64,000 bases of DNA from Streptomyces sp. JB150 (GTDB taxonomy: Bacteria; Actinomycetota; Actinomycetes; Streptomycetales; Streptomycetaceae): NCBI RefSeq assembly GCF_011193355.1, contig NZ_CP049780.1, forward strand, positions 4,723,522 to 4,787,521. The letters are read 5' to 3'. The translations under genes and the position numbers were made by a program. The first letter of the stretch is position 1. Every line of letters starts with the position of its first letter. Shown here piece by piece: positions 18,023-26,695 of the stretch. The notes below the pieces were generated by a model. That model was not told the origin of the DNA. It did no database searches and worked only from the letters and a program-made list of their open reading frames with translations.

Positions 18023-18838
18023 GTGAGCGAGGGCGTTGTGAGCGAGGAGCGGTTCGGGGAGTTCGTGCTGGTGCGGCGGTACGAGGCCGGCCATGTCGCG
18101 GAGCTGGCACTCGACCGGCCCAAGGCGATGAACGCGGTGTCGACGGAGATGGCGCGATCGATCGCGGGGGCGTGCGCGGCGCTGGCCGCGGACCGGGACG
18201 TGCGAGTGGTCGTGCTGACGTCGACGCACGAGCGGGCGTTCTGCGTCGGCGCGGACCTGAAGGAGCGCAACTCCTTCACGGACGCGGACCTGGTCCGTCA
18301 GCGCCCGGTCGCGCGCGGGGCGTACACCGGCGTGCTGGAGCTGCCGGTGCCGACGATCGCGGCGGTGCACGGCTTCGCGCTGGGCGGAGGGTTCGAGCTG
18401 GCGCTGTCCTGCGACGTGATCGTGGCGGACCGTACGGCGGTGGTGGGCCTGCCGGAGGTGTCGGTGGGTGTGATCCCCGGGGGCGGCGGTACGCAGCTGC
18501 TGCCCCGCAGAGTGGGTGCGGCCCGCGCCGCCGAGCTGATCTTCACGGCGCGCCGGGTGGAGGCGCCGGAGGCGCGGGAGCTGGGGCTGGTCGACGTTCT
18601 GGTGGACGAGGGGCGCGATCGTGCGGAGGCCCTGTCCCTGGCCTCCCGCATCGCCGTTAACTCGCCGGTCGGCCTGCGCGCGGCCAAGCGCGCCCTGCGC
18701 CTCGGGCACGGCCTCGACCTCCCGGCCGGTCTGGAGGTCGAGGACGCCGCCTGGCGCTCGGTGGCCTTCTCCGGCGACCGGGCGGAGGGAGTGGCCGCCT
18801 TCAACGAGAAGCGGAAGCCGCAGTGGCCCGGGGAGTGA
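18023..18838 (+). CDS. Enoyl-CoA hydratase/isomerase family protein
   Basis: A 271-residue crotonase-fold protein acting on acyl-CoA substrates. The oxyanion-hole motifs AFCVGADLKER and HGFALGGGFELALSCD are present. The two usual hydratase glutamates can be placed in GGGFELAL and GLPEVSVGVIPGGGGTQ, so a true hydratase is plausible. The C-terminal region has the usual AKRALRLG and FNEKRKP ending. GTG at 18023 has CGGAGGG upstream; a second GTG lies 15 bases on. It probably serves fatty-acid or branched-chain amino-acid degradation. Confidence 0.9.
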   Translation: MSEGVVSEERFGEFVLVRRYEAGHVAELALDRPKAMNAVSTEMARSIAGACAALAADRDVRVVVLTSTHERAFCVGADLKERNSFTDADLVRQRPVARGAYTGVLELPVPTIAAVHGFALGGGFELALSCDVIVADRTAVVGLPEVSVGVIPGGGGTQLLPRRVGAARAAELIFTARRVEAPEARELGLVDVLVDEGRDRAEALSLASRIAVNSPVGLRAAKRALRLGHGLDLPAGLEVEDAAWRSVAFSGDRAEGVAAFNEKRKPQWPGE

Positions 18839-18961
18839 GAGCGGCGGCGCCCCGCCGGCTGTCTATCACCCCAGAGGTCCCCTCGTTCCCGGAAACACCA
18901 CGCTCCTCACCGTGATCACTCCATGCGCCGCTTCAACGTCCCACAACGGGCGGAACCTCCC

Positions 18962-18967
18962 TAGCCT
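18962..18967 (+). promoter_or_regulatory. -10 box or overlapping SD of GGDEF gene
   Basis: TAGCCT six bases before the ATG at 18974; the six bases ggagca could also serve as a ribosome site. Confidence 0.35.
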
Positions 18968-18973
18968 GGAGCA

Positions 18974-20119
18974 ATGGGTGAGGACAAGCGGCTCGCGGAC
19001 GTCGTCGCGCTGGCGCAGGGGATGGCGGCGGCGCGCACTCCGCGGGAGTCGTGGCGGGCGGCGGCGGTGGGGGCGTGCCGGGCGCTGGACGGGAGCTTCG
19101 CGGCGCTGTCGGTGTGGGAGCGGGAGCTGGGTCGGCTGCGGGTCCTGGTGAACGTGGGGGACCGGGCACCGGACGAGGCGGAGTTCCCGGAGGACGAGAC
19201 CTATCCGGTGCACCAGTTTGCCGAGATCACCGAGTTCCTGCACGAGCAGTGGGCCTCCGGGGGCGAGCCGGACGCCTGGGTGGAGACCGCCGACGGGCCG
19301 ACCGAGGGGCGCGCGGGCTTCGTGCACGAGCGGGTCGCGGCCCTGCGCCGGCGCGGGCGCGGCTCGTGTGTCGTCGCGCCGATCGTGCTGCACGGGCGGG
19401 CGTGGGGTGAGCTGTATGTGGCCCGCCCGGCCGGGACGCCGGTGTTCGGCCGGGACGACGCGGACTTCGCGACCGTGCTGGCCGCCGTGGTCGCGGCGGG
19501 CATCGCGCAGACGGAACGGCTGGAGGAGGCGCGCCGGCTCGCGTTCACCGACTCCCTCACCGGCCTGGCCAATCGCCGCGCCGTCGACATGCGGCTGGAC
19601 GAGGCCGTGGAGCGGCATCGCAGGGAAGGGGTGGTCGTCAGTCTCGTGGTCTGCGACCTGAACGGGCTCAAGCGGGTCAACGACACGCTGGGGCACGCCG
19701 TCGGGGACCGGCTGCTGGAGCGGTTCGGCTCGGTGCTGTCACTGTGCGGGGCGATGCTTCCCAACACCCTCGTCGCCCGGCTCGGCGGGGACGAGTTCTG
19801 CCTGCTGGCGGTCGGCCCGCCCGCCGGGGACGTGGTGAAGGTGGCCGACGAGCTGTGCCGCAGGGCGTCCGAGCTGGAGCTGGGCGAGGGCGTCGCCTGC
19901 GGGGTGGCCTCCACCGAGGAGCCGATCGGCACCGTGCGCTCCGCCCGCCGCCTGTTCCGGCTGGCCGACGCGGCCCAGTACCGCGCCAAGGCGGACCGCT
20001 CCCACCGCCCGGTGGTCGCCGGGCGCGAGGGCCCCGACGACCCCGTCGTGCGCCTGGCCGACGAGCCGTCGCACGAGTCGGGTCGCGAGCGGCGGCGGTT
20101 CAGGGGGCGGGACGTGTGA
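18974..20119 (+). CDS. cdgE: GAF-GGDEF diguanylate cyclase
   Basis: A 381-residue soluble protein. Residues about 20-185 form a GAF-like sensor. The GGDEF domain starts with DSLTGLANRR (residue 193 on), has CDLNGLKRVND and an intact active site GGDEF at 271-275. The inhibitory I-site is absent: LPNT stands where RxxD would lie five residues before GGDEF. So it should make cyclic di-GMP without classical product inhibition. In Streptomyces cyclic di-GMP controls BldD and WhiG-RsiG and hence sporulation. The name rests on my memory that CdgE has this architecture and genome place. Confidence 0.85.
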   Translation: MGEDKRLADVVALAQGMAAARTPRESWRAAAVGACRALDGSFAALSVWERELGRLRVLVNVGDRAPDEAEFPEDETYPVHQFAEITEFLHEQWASGGEPDAWVETADGPTEGRAGFVHERVAALRRRGRGSCVVAPIVLHGRAWGELYVARPAGTPVFGRDDADFATVLAAVVAAGIAQTERLEEARRLAFTDSLTGLANRRAVDMRLDEAVERHRREGVVVSLVVCDLNGLKRVNDTLGHAVGDRLLERFGSVLSLCGAMLPNTLVARLGGDEFCLLAVGPPAGDVVKVADELCRRASELELGEGVACGVASTEEPIGTVRSARRLFRLADAAQYRAKADRSHRPVVAGREGPDDPVVRLADEPSHESGRERRRFRGRDV

Positions 20120-20145
20120 GTAAGGGGTGAACGCCGACTCCACTG

Positions 20146-20174
20146 GTGACATTCTCGAATTCACTGCGTACGCT
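20146..20174 (+). promoter_or_regulatory. Promoter of hutH, leaderless
   Basis: GTGACA (20146-20151), a 17-base spacer and TACGCT (20169-20174), then seven bases to the ATG at 20182. This is a good HrdB-type geometry and one of the best supported leaderless promoters in the window. Confidence 0.6.
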
Positions 20175-20181
20175 CCTGAAT

Positions 20182-21726
20182 ATGGATATGCACACTGTGG
20201 TGGTGGGGACGTCCGGCGTCACCGCGTCCGACGTCCTCGCCGTGGCCCGCGGCGGCGCCCGCGTCGAGCTTTCCGGGGAGGCGGTGGCCGCACTCACCGC
20301 GGCCCGCGAGATCGTGGACGCGCTGGCGGCCAAGCCGGACCCCGTCTACGGCGTCTCCACCGGCTTCGGCGCCCTCGCGACCCGGCACATCGGCCAGGAG
20401 CTGCGCACTCAGCTCCAGCGCAACATCGTCCGCTCGCACGCCGCCGGCATGGGCCCGCGCGTCGAGCGGGAGGTGGTGCGGGCCCTGATGTTCCTGCGGC
20501 TGAAGACCGTCTGCTCCGGACACACTGGCGTGCGGCCCGAGGTCGCGCAGACCATGGCGGACGTCCTGAACGCCGGTATCACCCCGGTCGTGCACGAGTA
20601 CGGCTCCCTGGGCTGCTCCGGCGACCTCGCCCCGCTCTCCCACTGCGCCCTCACGCTCATGGGCGAGGGCGACGCCGAGGGCCCCGACGGTGCCGTACGG
20701 CCCGCCGGGGAGCTGCTCGCCGAGCACAGCATCGCCCCCGTCGAGCTGCGCGAGAAGGAAGGCCTCGCCCTCCTCAACGGCACCGACGGCATGCTCGGCA
20801 TGCTGATCATGGCCCTGGCCGATCTCGAGACGCTCTACAAGTCCGCCGACGTCACCGCCGCCCTCAGCCTCGAAGCGCTGCTCGGCACCGACAAGGTGCT
20901 CGCGCCCGAGCTGCACGCCATCCGCCCCCACCCCGGGCAGGGCGACGCCGCCGCCAACATGCTCGCCGTCCTCGAGGGCTCCGGCCTCACCGGCCACCAC
21001 CAGGACGACGCGCCCCGCGTCCAGGACGCCTACTCGGTGCGCTGCGCCCCGCAGGTCGCCGGCGCCGGCCGCGACACCCTCGCGCACGCCCGCCTGGTCG
21101 CCGAGCGCGAGCTGGCCGCCGCCGTCGACAACCCCGTCGTCCTCCCCGACGGGCGGGTCGAGTCCAACGGCAACTTCCACGGCGCCCCGGTGGCGTACGT
21201 GCTGGACTTCCTCGCCATCGCCGCCGCCGACCTCGCCTCCATCGCCGAGCGCCGCACCGACCGGCTGCTGGACAAGAACCGCAGCCACGGCCTGCCGCCG
21301 TTCCTCGCCGACGACGCGGGCGTGGACAGCGGCCTGATGATCGCCCAGTACACCCAGGCGGCGCTGGTCAGCGAGCTGAAGCGGCTGGCCGTCCCGGCGT
21401 CGGCGGACTCCATCCCGTCCTCCGCGATGCAGGAGGACCACGTCTCCATGGGCTGGTCGGCGGCGCGCAAGCTGCGCACGGCCGTGGACAACCTGACCCG
21501 CGTCCTCGCCATCGAGCTGTACGCCGCCACCCGCGCCGTCGAGCTGCGCGAGGGCCTGACCCCGGCCCCGGCGACCCGCGCCGTCCTGGACGCGGTCCGC
21601 GCCGCGGGCGTCGAGGGCCCCGGCCCCGACCGCTTCCTCGCCCCCGACCTCGCGGCGGCCGACGCGTTCGTGCGCGAGGGCCGGCTGGTCGCGGCGGTGG
21701 AGACGGTCACCGGACCCCTCCGCTGA
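20182..21726 (+). CDS. hutH: Histidine ammonia-lyase
   Basis: A 514-residue enzyme that deaminates L-histidine to urocanate, first step of histidine use. The prosthetic MIO group forms from the triad Cys145-Ser146-Gly147 in GSLGCSGDLAPLSH; Cys in the first place is what I recall for streptomycete HutH, where others have Ala. YGVSTGFG and the catalytic-tyrosine region lie at 55-65, and the late FHGAPVAYVLDF and VSMGWSAARKL are conserved. The start follows a leaderless promoter, and an upstream in-frame ATG at 20146 would overlap the -35. It stands alone here, with no other hut gene in the window. Confidence 0.95.
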   Translation: MDMHTVVVGTSGVTASDVLAVARGGARVELSGEAVAALTAAREIVDALAAKPDPVYGVSTGFGALATRHIGQELRTQLQRNIVRSHAAGMGPRVEREVVRALMFLRLKTVCSGHTGVRPEVAQTMADVLNAGITPVVHEYGSLGCSGDLAPLSHCALTLMGEGDAEGPDGAVRPAGELLAEHSIAPVELREKEGLALLNGTDGMLGMLIMALADLETLYKSADVTAALSLEALLGTDKVLAPELHAIRPHPGQGDAAANMLAVLEGSGLTGHHQDDAPRVQDAYSVRCAPQVAGAGRDTLAHARLVAERELAAAVDNPVVLPDGRVESNGNFHGAPVAYVLDFLAIAAADLASIAERRTDRLLDKNRSHGLPPFLADDAGVDSGLMIAQYTQAALVSELKRLAVPASADSIPSSAMQEDHVSMGWSAARKLRTAVDNLTRVLAIELYAATRAVELREGLTPAPATRAVLDAVRAAGVEGPGPDRFLAPDLAAADAFVREGRLVAAVETVTGPLR

Positions 21727-21732
21727 CGCGAA

Positions 21733-21762
21733 GGGCCCCGTCCGGCACTGCGGACGGGGCCC
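21733..21762. terminator. Bidirectional terminator
   Basis: A perfect 12-bp stem, GGGCCCCGTCCG with CGGACGGGGCCC, and a 6-base loop. It lies between the converging hutH and lipoprotein genes. Confidence 0.8.
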
Positions 21763-21780
21763 CTCACACCACGACGAGGG

Positions 21781-22569
21781 CTACTTGAGCTTGCCGGCCT
21801 GGGCCTCGACGAGCGGGGCCGGCACGTCGTACTCCTTGCCGGTCATCATCGCGCCGATGTTCATCGTGTAGTAGGCGGCGACGTTGTTGCCGTGCCGCAC
21901 GACCTCGCCGTGCACGACGCCCGGCTGGCCGTCCATGTCGCCGGTCGCGGCGAACGCGATCGACTCGTCACCCGTGCCCGAGGCCTTGGTCTCGGCGACC
22001 TTGGTGAACTTCTGGTCCTCGCCGCCGGAGCCGACGGTGAAGCCGCCGGCGCAGGCCGCGACGGCGTCGGAAACGGTCTTGAACGTCTTCTCGGCGCCGT
22101 CACCGTCGTAGGACGACAGGCCGACGACCGTGACGTTCAGGTTCATCGAGTCGCCGAGCGCGTCCTCGAACTCACCCTCGGTCAGCTCGTCCAGGGACTT
22201 CGAGGCGGTGTCGGTGGGCGACTTCTCCTCCGTCGCCATGGTGTTGGTCTCGGCCGCGGCGTCGCCCGGGGCCAGACCGCTCATCACGTACGCGAGCGGC
22301 TTGCACTGCTCGTCGCCCGTGACGGCCTTCTTGTCGGCCGGGAAGTCGGCCTGCTGCACGCCGCTGAACGCGAACCCCTCGACATCGCCCTTGGCGACGA
22401 TGCGGTCCTTCAGCTCCGCCGCGGTGAGCGCCTTCGCGGCCTCGGCCTGCGAGCCCGAACCGGTGTCCTTCTTGTCGTCCGACCCGGAGCCGCAGCCCGT
22501 GACGAGGGCGAGCGACAGAGCGCCCACAACAGCTGTGGCGCCCAGTCGCGCGCCCGATGATCTCTTCAT
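21781..22569 (-). CDS. Lipoprotein of unknown function
   Basis: A 262-residue exported lipoprotein: basic start MKRSSGARLG, hydrophobic core and lipobox LVTGC with the acylated cysteine at residue 26, then a Gly/Ser/Asp linker. The mature part has conserved-looking cysteines (EQCKPL and VAACAGG) that probably form a disulfide, and no enzyme motif. It resembles the sensor-type extracellular lipoprotein domains common in streptomycetes, but I cannot name the family. A strong leaderless promoter precedes it. Confidence 0.85.
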   Translation of the reverse strand: MKRSSGARLGATAVVGALSLALVTGCGSGSDDKKDTGSGSQAEAAKALTAAELKDRIVAKGDVEGFAFSGVQQADFPADKKAVTGDEQCKPLAYVMSGLAPGDAAAETNTMATEEKSPTDTASKSLDELTEGEFEDALGDSMNLNVTVVGLSSYDGDGAEKTFKTVSDAVAACAGGFTVGSGGEDQKFTKVAETKASGTGDESIAFAATGDMDGQPGVVHGEVVRHGNNVAAYYTMNIGAMMTGKEYDVPAPLVEAQAGKLK

Positions 22570-22575
22570 GAGCGG

Positions 22576-22605
22576 ACTATGAACGCCACGTCAAGAAAAC
22601 GTCAA
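22576..22605 (-). promoter_or_regulatory. Promoter of lipoprotein gene, leaderless
   Basis: On the minus strand TTGACG (22600-22605), an 18-base spacer and CATAGT (22576-22581), then six bases to the ATG at 22569. A second TTGACG follows 11 bases after the first, so CGTCAAG occurs as a direct repeat on the plus strand. Confidence 0.6.
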
Positions 22606-22625
22606 GCCGGATTATCTTCCCGGAC

Positions 22626-23069
22626 TTACAGCCCAAGACGCTCCCTGCGCACCGAATACACCACGAACCCGGCACCCACCGTCAGGGAGAGCGTGCCGCC
22701 GACGACATACGGCGTGCTGTCGAAGCTGCCGGTGTCGGCGAGCCGGGTCTCCCCCTCGGACGTGGTCGTCAGCGACGCCGCCTCCACCTGGGTGGTGGGC
22801 GCCGTCCGCGCGTCCTGCGCGCCCTGCTCCTCCTGCGACACGCGCACGGCCTGGCCGGCCTGGTCGATCCGACGGTCCTCGGTGGCCTGACCGGCGTGAC
22901 CGGTCTGGCCGGCCTCGCCTGCCTGGATGGCCTGGCCGGCCCGGGTGGCCGAATCCTGCTGTCTGACCGCTTCGTCCGAGGTCGCGTTGGCGGAAGGGAC
23001 GAACCACAGGGCACCCAGCAGGGTCCCCGCGGCGGTGGCGGTCAGCAACGGACGGCGAGCGGATGACAC
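22626..23069 (-). CDS. Secreted LAXTG sortase substrate
   Basis: A 147-residue wall-anchored protein. It has a signal peptide (RRPLLTATAAGTLLGALWFVPSANA), a Gln/Ala/Gly-rich mature region with short degenerate AGQAxQ repeats, and a complete sorting signal: LADTG, then a hydrophobic span (YVVGGTLSLTVGAGFVVYSV) and the basic tail RRERLGL. LAXTG is the recognition motif of class E sortases, which in S. coelicolor anchor long chaplins. There is no chaplin domain, so the load is something else. The start is a GTG with only a distant AAGGGG. Confidence 0.8.
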   Translation of the reverse strand: MSSARRPLLTATAAGTLLGALWFVPSANATSDEAVRQQDSATRAGQAIQAGEAGQTGHAGQATEDRRIDQAGQAVRVSQEEQGAQDARTAPTTQVEAASLTTTSEGETRLADTGSFDSTPYVVGGTLSLTVGAGFVVYSVRRERLGL

Positions 23070-23178
23070 GGAATATCGATCCCCTTGTGGCGCTGGCGAA
23101 TTGGCCGTGTGGGGCGATGTTAGTGAAAGGCGCGGGTCACGGGAAAGTCACGGGCGCCCCGGGCCGTACGCTCCGGGC

Positions 23179-23520
23179 ATGAGCACTGCAGAGACATCAC
23201 GTTTTGTACGGCTTCGCGTGGAACTCGTCGTCGAGGTCGACGACGCCGACGCGGTCACCAAGGCCGCGCTGCGCCGGATCGCCGCCGAACCGGATATGCC
23301 CGCCGAGGAGCGGGTACACGCCGAGAGTGCCGTCACGGAGGACACCGCGGAGGCCCTGGCGTATCTCGTGGACCCGTTCGACCTGGTCGGTGAGGTGCCG
23401 GGGATCGAACTCCAGCAGGCCTCCTGGAGCAGCGAGCGAGTGGACTACGACCCGGACGCGCCGGAATGGGACGCCGACGACGATGCCGACGACGAGGAAG
23501 AGAACCCGGACGAGGTGTAG
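23179..23520 (+). CDS. Small acidic conserved protein
   Basis: A 113-residue soluble protein with a mixed N-terminal domain (FVRLRVELVVEVDDADAVTKAALRRI) and a very acidic tail (DADDDADDEEENPDEV). I do not recognise a named family; such proteins are widespread in streptomycetes. TACGCT lies six bases before the ATG at 23179, so it is probably leaderless, and a terminator follows. Confidence 0.75.
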   Translation: MSTAETSRFVRLRVELVVEVDDADAVTKAALRRIAAEPDMPAEERVHAESAVTEDTAEALAYLVDPFDLVGEVPGIELQQASWSSERVDYDPDAPEWDADDDADDEEENPDEV

Positions 23521-23559
23521 GGCGGTCGGGCGCCCGGGGAAGGCACGGGAAAAATAGTG

Positions 23560-23586
23560 ACCCCGGGGGCAACCGCCGCCCGGGGT
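23560..23586 (+). terminator. Terminator after small acidic gene
   Basis: An 8-bp perfect stem ACCCCGGG with CCCGGGGT around an 11-base loop, 40 bases after the stop. Confidence 0.6.
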
Positions 23587-23762
23587 TCGTTCGTCTCAAG
23601 GGGCGCACTGACCGACACCCGCACCCGGCCGGCCCGGCGGCGGACGTGGTGTGCCCCACACATCCAGGGAATGTGGAACGGGACGAACCGGTCGTAGCGT
23701 TGAAGCCTTGTAACGGGGACTCTCGGGGTTCTGGGGAATCGGCAACGATGGAGAAGCGTGTG

Positions 23763-25007
23763 ATGACGAACAGTAAGCGGCGCAAGGGCCTGACGGTCGC
23801 GTCCGCACTGCTCGGCGGTGTGCTGGTGCTCTCGGCCTGTACCGGCGAGGATGCCTCCGGCAACGAGGGCAACGACACCTCGCAGGCGAAGGTCGACGAG
23901 GCGGCGGCGCAGAAGACCTCCGAGGCCCAGATCAAGATCACACCCAAGGACGGCTCCAACAACGCCTCCATCAACAACTCCGCCACGGTGACGGTCGGCA
24001 AGGGCACGCTCACCGAGGTGAAGATGACCACCGCGGACGGCACGGCCGTCGCCGGTGAGATATCCGCGGACAAGACCAGCTGGAAGCCCAGCACCCAGCT
24101 GGAGCGCGCCACCACCTACAAGATCGCGGTGACCGCTAAGGACGCCGACGGCCGGGAGGCGCACGAGAACGCCTCCTTCACCACGGTCTCCCCGGCCAAC
24201 AGCTTCATAGGCTCCTTCACGCCCGAGGACGGCTCCACCGTCGGCGTGGGCATGCCGGTGTCGATCAACTTCGACAAGGCGATCACCAACAAGGCGGAGG
24301 TCCAGAAGGGCATCACCGTCTCGACGACCAGTGGCCAGGAGGTCGCCTGCCACTGGTTCAACGCCAACCGCATGGACTGCCGCCCGGAGGAGTACTGGAA
24401 GGAAGGCTCCAAGGTCACCCTGAAGCTGGCGCTCGACGGCGTCGAGGGTGCCGAGGGTGTCTACGGCGTCCAGCAGAAGACGGTCTCCTTCACCATCGGC
24501 CGCAACCAGGTCTCCGTCGTCGACGCGGAGACCAAGCAGATGAAGGTCATGCAGGACGGGAAGGTCATCCGGACCATTCCGATCTCCGCCGGCTCGCCCG
24601 AGAACAAGACGTACGAGGGCCAGATGGTGATCTCCGAGAAGTTCAAGGAGACCCGGATGAACGGCGCGACGGTCGGCTTCACCGACGACGACGGCAAGGG
24701 CGAGTACGACATCAAGGACGTGCCGCACGCCATGCGTCTGTCGACGTCCGGCACCTTCATCCACGGCAACTACTGGGGCGCGAAGTCCATCTTCGGCAGC
24801 GTGAACACCAGCCACGGCTGCGTGGGCCTGTCCGACACCAAGGGCGCCGACGACCCGAACACGCCGGGTGCCTGGTTCTTCAACAACTCGATCGTCGGTG
24901 ACGTCGTCGTGGTGAAGAACACCGGCGACAAGACCATCGCCCCGGACAACGGCCTGAACGGCTGGAACATGGACTGGGCGCAGTGGAAGGCGGGTTCCGC
25001 GATCTGA
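23763..25007 (+). CDS. L,D-transpeptidase lipoprotein
   Basis: A 414-residue exported enzyme that makes 3-3 cross-links in peptidoglycan. A lipoprotein signal (TVASALLGGVLVLSAC, lipidated Cys26) is followed by two immunoglobulin-like domains, as in mycobacterial LdtMt2. The catalytic domain has HGNYWGAKSIFGS and the motif SHGCVGLS with nucleophile Cys353. The C-terminal NGWNMDWAQW tail is typical of actinobacterial forms. I chose the ATG at 23763 because GGAG lies about nine bases upstream; an in-frame ATG at 23748 would add five residues. Confidence 0.92.
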   Translation: MTNSKRRKGLTVASALLGGVLVLSACTGEDASGNEGNDTSQAKVDEAAAQKTSEAQIKITPKDGSNNASINNSATVTVGKGTLTEVKMTTADGTAVAGEISADKTSWKPSTQLERATTYKIAVTAKDADGREAHENASFTTVSPANSFIGSFTPEDGSTVGVGMPVSINFDKAITNKAEVQKGITVSTTSGQEVACHWFNANRMDCRPEEYWKEGSKVTLKLALDGVEGAEGVYGVQQKTVSFTIGRNQVSVVDAETKQMKVMQDGKVIRTIPISAGSPENKTYEGQMVISEKFKETRMNGATVGFTDDDGKGEYDIKDVPHAMRLSTSGTFIHGNYWGAKSIFGSVNTSHGCVGLSDTKGADDPNTPGAWFFNNSIVGDVVVVKNTGDKTIAPDNGLNGWNMDWAQWKAGSAI

Positions 25008-25036
25008 CGCGGGCTCACCCCTCACCCTGACGCGAC

Positions 25037-25070
25037 GGATGCCGCTTCCCCTCCGGGGGAGGCGGCATCC
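25037..25070 (+). terminator. Terminator of the L,D-transpeptidase gene
   Basis: A 15-bp stem with one G-T wobble (GGATGCCGCTTCCCC with GGGGAGGCGGCATCC) and a 4-base loop. Confidence 0.85.
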
Positions 25071-25164
25071 GCGCATCTCCGGGGCTGCTCATCCCGCTCT
25101 CGTTCAGCCCGCTCTTCTCATCCTGCTCTTATCGCTGCCTTATCCCCTCATCACGCGCCCTCCC

Positions 25165-25170
25165 TAGCTT
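25165..25170 (+). promoter_or_regulatory. -10 box, leaderless ABC permease gene
   Basis: TAGCTT seven bases before the ATG at 25178. No good -35. Confidence 0.4.
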
Positions 25171-25177
25171 GCGGCGC

Positions 25178-26641
25178 ATGTTCTTCACCTACTTGAGGCG
25201 CGAGCTGCGCCGCCGCAGAAAGGCGGCCCTCGTCGTCGCCTCCGGTCTCGCGCTGGGCATCGCGCTCGTCATCGTGGTCGACTCCGTCTCCTCCGGCATG
25301 GGCAGGGCGCAGGAGAAGGTCCTGCGGTCGCTGTACGGGCTGGGCACGGACATGACGGTCACCAAGGCCGCCGACCCCGCCGAGGAGGGGCAGGCCCAGC
25401 GGCCCCGGTTCCGGTTCGACGCCGGGGAGGAGGGCTCCGGCGAGGAGCAGAGCAGCGACCGGGTGATGGTCCAGGGCTTCGAGACGCTGCCCAGCTCCAC
25501 CGTCCGGGAGGTCGCCGCACAGGACGGTGTCGCGGACGCGGTGGGCGGGCTCAGCCTCCAGGTCGTCAAGGTGAGCGGCGAGTTCACCCGCGGAAAGATC
25601 CAGCAGCAGCCCGGCGGCGGACAGGACGGCGGCGGACAGGGGAGCGGAGCGGGCGCCCGAACCGCCCAGCCCGAGGGGCGGGTGCAGGGCGGCGGCGCCG
25701 ACTTCGACGTCGACAGCCACTCCGTCCACGGCACCGACGTCACCGAGCCGGCCCTCGGCCCGCTGACCACCTCGAAGATCACCAGCGGGCGTACGTTCCG
25801 GACCTCCGAGTCCGACGCGAAGGTGGCCGTCGCGGACGCCTCCTACGCCAAGGAGAAGAAGCTCGCCGTCGGCGAGACCGTCACCGTCAAGGGCGTGACG
25901 TTCGAGGTCATCGGCATCGCCACCCCGGACAGCGGGGACGCCGCGGCCGACCTCTACCTCCCGCTCGAGCAGGCCCAGGAGCTCGCCGGCGCCACGGACG
26001 AGGTCACCACGATCTACGTCAAGGCGACCGACTCGCAGCGGATCGGCGCGGTGAAGTCGCGGATCCAGAAGAACATCGAGGGGACGACGGTCACCACCTC
26101 CGCCGACCTCGCCGAGACGGTCTCCGGCTCCCTCTCCACGGCCTCCGAGCTGGCCGCCAAGGTCGGCACCTGGCTCTCCCTCGCGGTGCTCGTGGCCGCG
26201 TTCCTGGTGGCCGGGCTGCTCACCTCGTCGGCGGTGTCCCGGCGGGTGCGGGAGTTCGGCACGCTGAAGGCGCTGGGCTGGCGGTCCGGCCGGGTGACCC
26301 GGCAGGTGGCCGGTGAGGCGATGGTGCACGGGCTGGCCGGGGGAGCGCTCGGCATCGCGCTGGGCCTGGCGGGGGCGTACGCGGTGACCGCGGTGAGCCC
26401 GACCCTCCAGGCGCAGCTGGGCGGTGCGACGGCCGGCACCGGCGGCGGCCGGATGCTCGTCGGACCCGGCCGGCAGCCGGTGTCCCGCACCCTCGACGTC
26501 GCGCTCACCGCGCCGGTCAGTACGAGCACCATCGCCCTCGCGGTGGGCCTCGCGGTGGCCGGCGGACTGGTCGCCGGCGCGTTCGGCGCCTGGCGGGCAT
26601 CCCGGCTGCGCCCGGCGGACGCCCTGCGGCGCGTCGAGTGA
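25178..26641 (+). CDS. FtsX/MacB-type ABC transporter permease
   Basis: A 487-residue membrane protein with the MacB-like layout: a cytoplasmic basic start, TM1 (residues 18-38, LVVASGLALGIALVIVVDSV), a large outer domain to about residue 325, then three C-terminal helices around SLAVLVAAFLVAGLLTSSAV, EFGTLKALGWRSG and VSTSTIALAVGLAVAGGLVAGA. The outer domain has a Gly/Gln-rich insert (near QQQPGGGQDGGGQ). The ATPase follows 54 bases later. Such pairs usually export or release lipids, lipoproteins or peptides; the cargo is unknown. Confidence 0.88.
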   Translation: MFFTYLRRELRRRRKAALVVASGLALGIALVIVVDSVSSGMGRAQEKVLRSLYGLGTDMTVTKAADPAEEGQAQRPRFRFDAGEEGSGEEQSSDRVMVQGFETLPSSTVREVAAQDGVADAVGGLSLQVVKVSGEFTRGKIQQQPGGGQDGGGQGSGAGARTAQPEGRVQGGGADFDVDSHSVHGTDVTEPALGPLTTSKITSGRTFRTSESDAKVAVADASYAKEKKLAVGETVTVKGVTFEVIGIATPDSGDAAADLYLPLEQAQELAGATDEVTTIYVKATDSQRIGAVKSRIQKNIEGTTVTTSADLAETVSGSLSTASELAAKVGTWLSLAVLVAAFLVAGLLTSSAVSRRVREFGTLKALGWRSGRVTRQVAGEAMVHGLAGGALGIALGLAGAYAVTAVSPTLQAQLGGATAGTGGGRMLVGPGRQPVSRTLDVALTAPVSTSTIALAVGLAVAGGLVAGAFGAWRASRLRPADALRRVE

Positions 26642-26695
26642 CCCACGACGCCACGCCCCCACCCCCACCCCCTTCGACCCGTCAGGAGCACCCCC

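Noticed and set aside
23560..23586. Riboswitch upstream of the L,D-transpeptidase gene
   Set aside because: A simple single hairpin right after the previous gene; best explained as a terminator.
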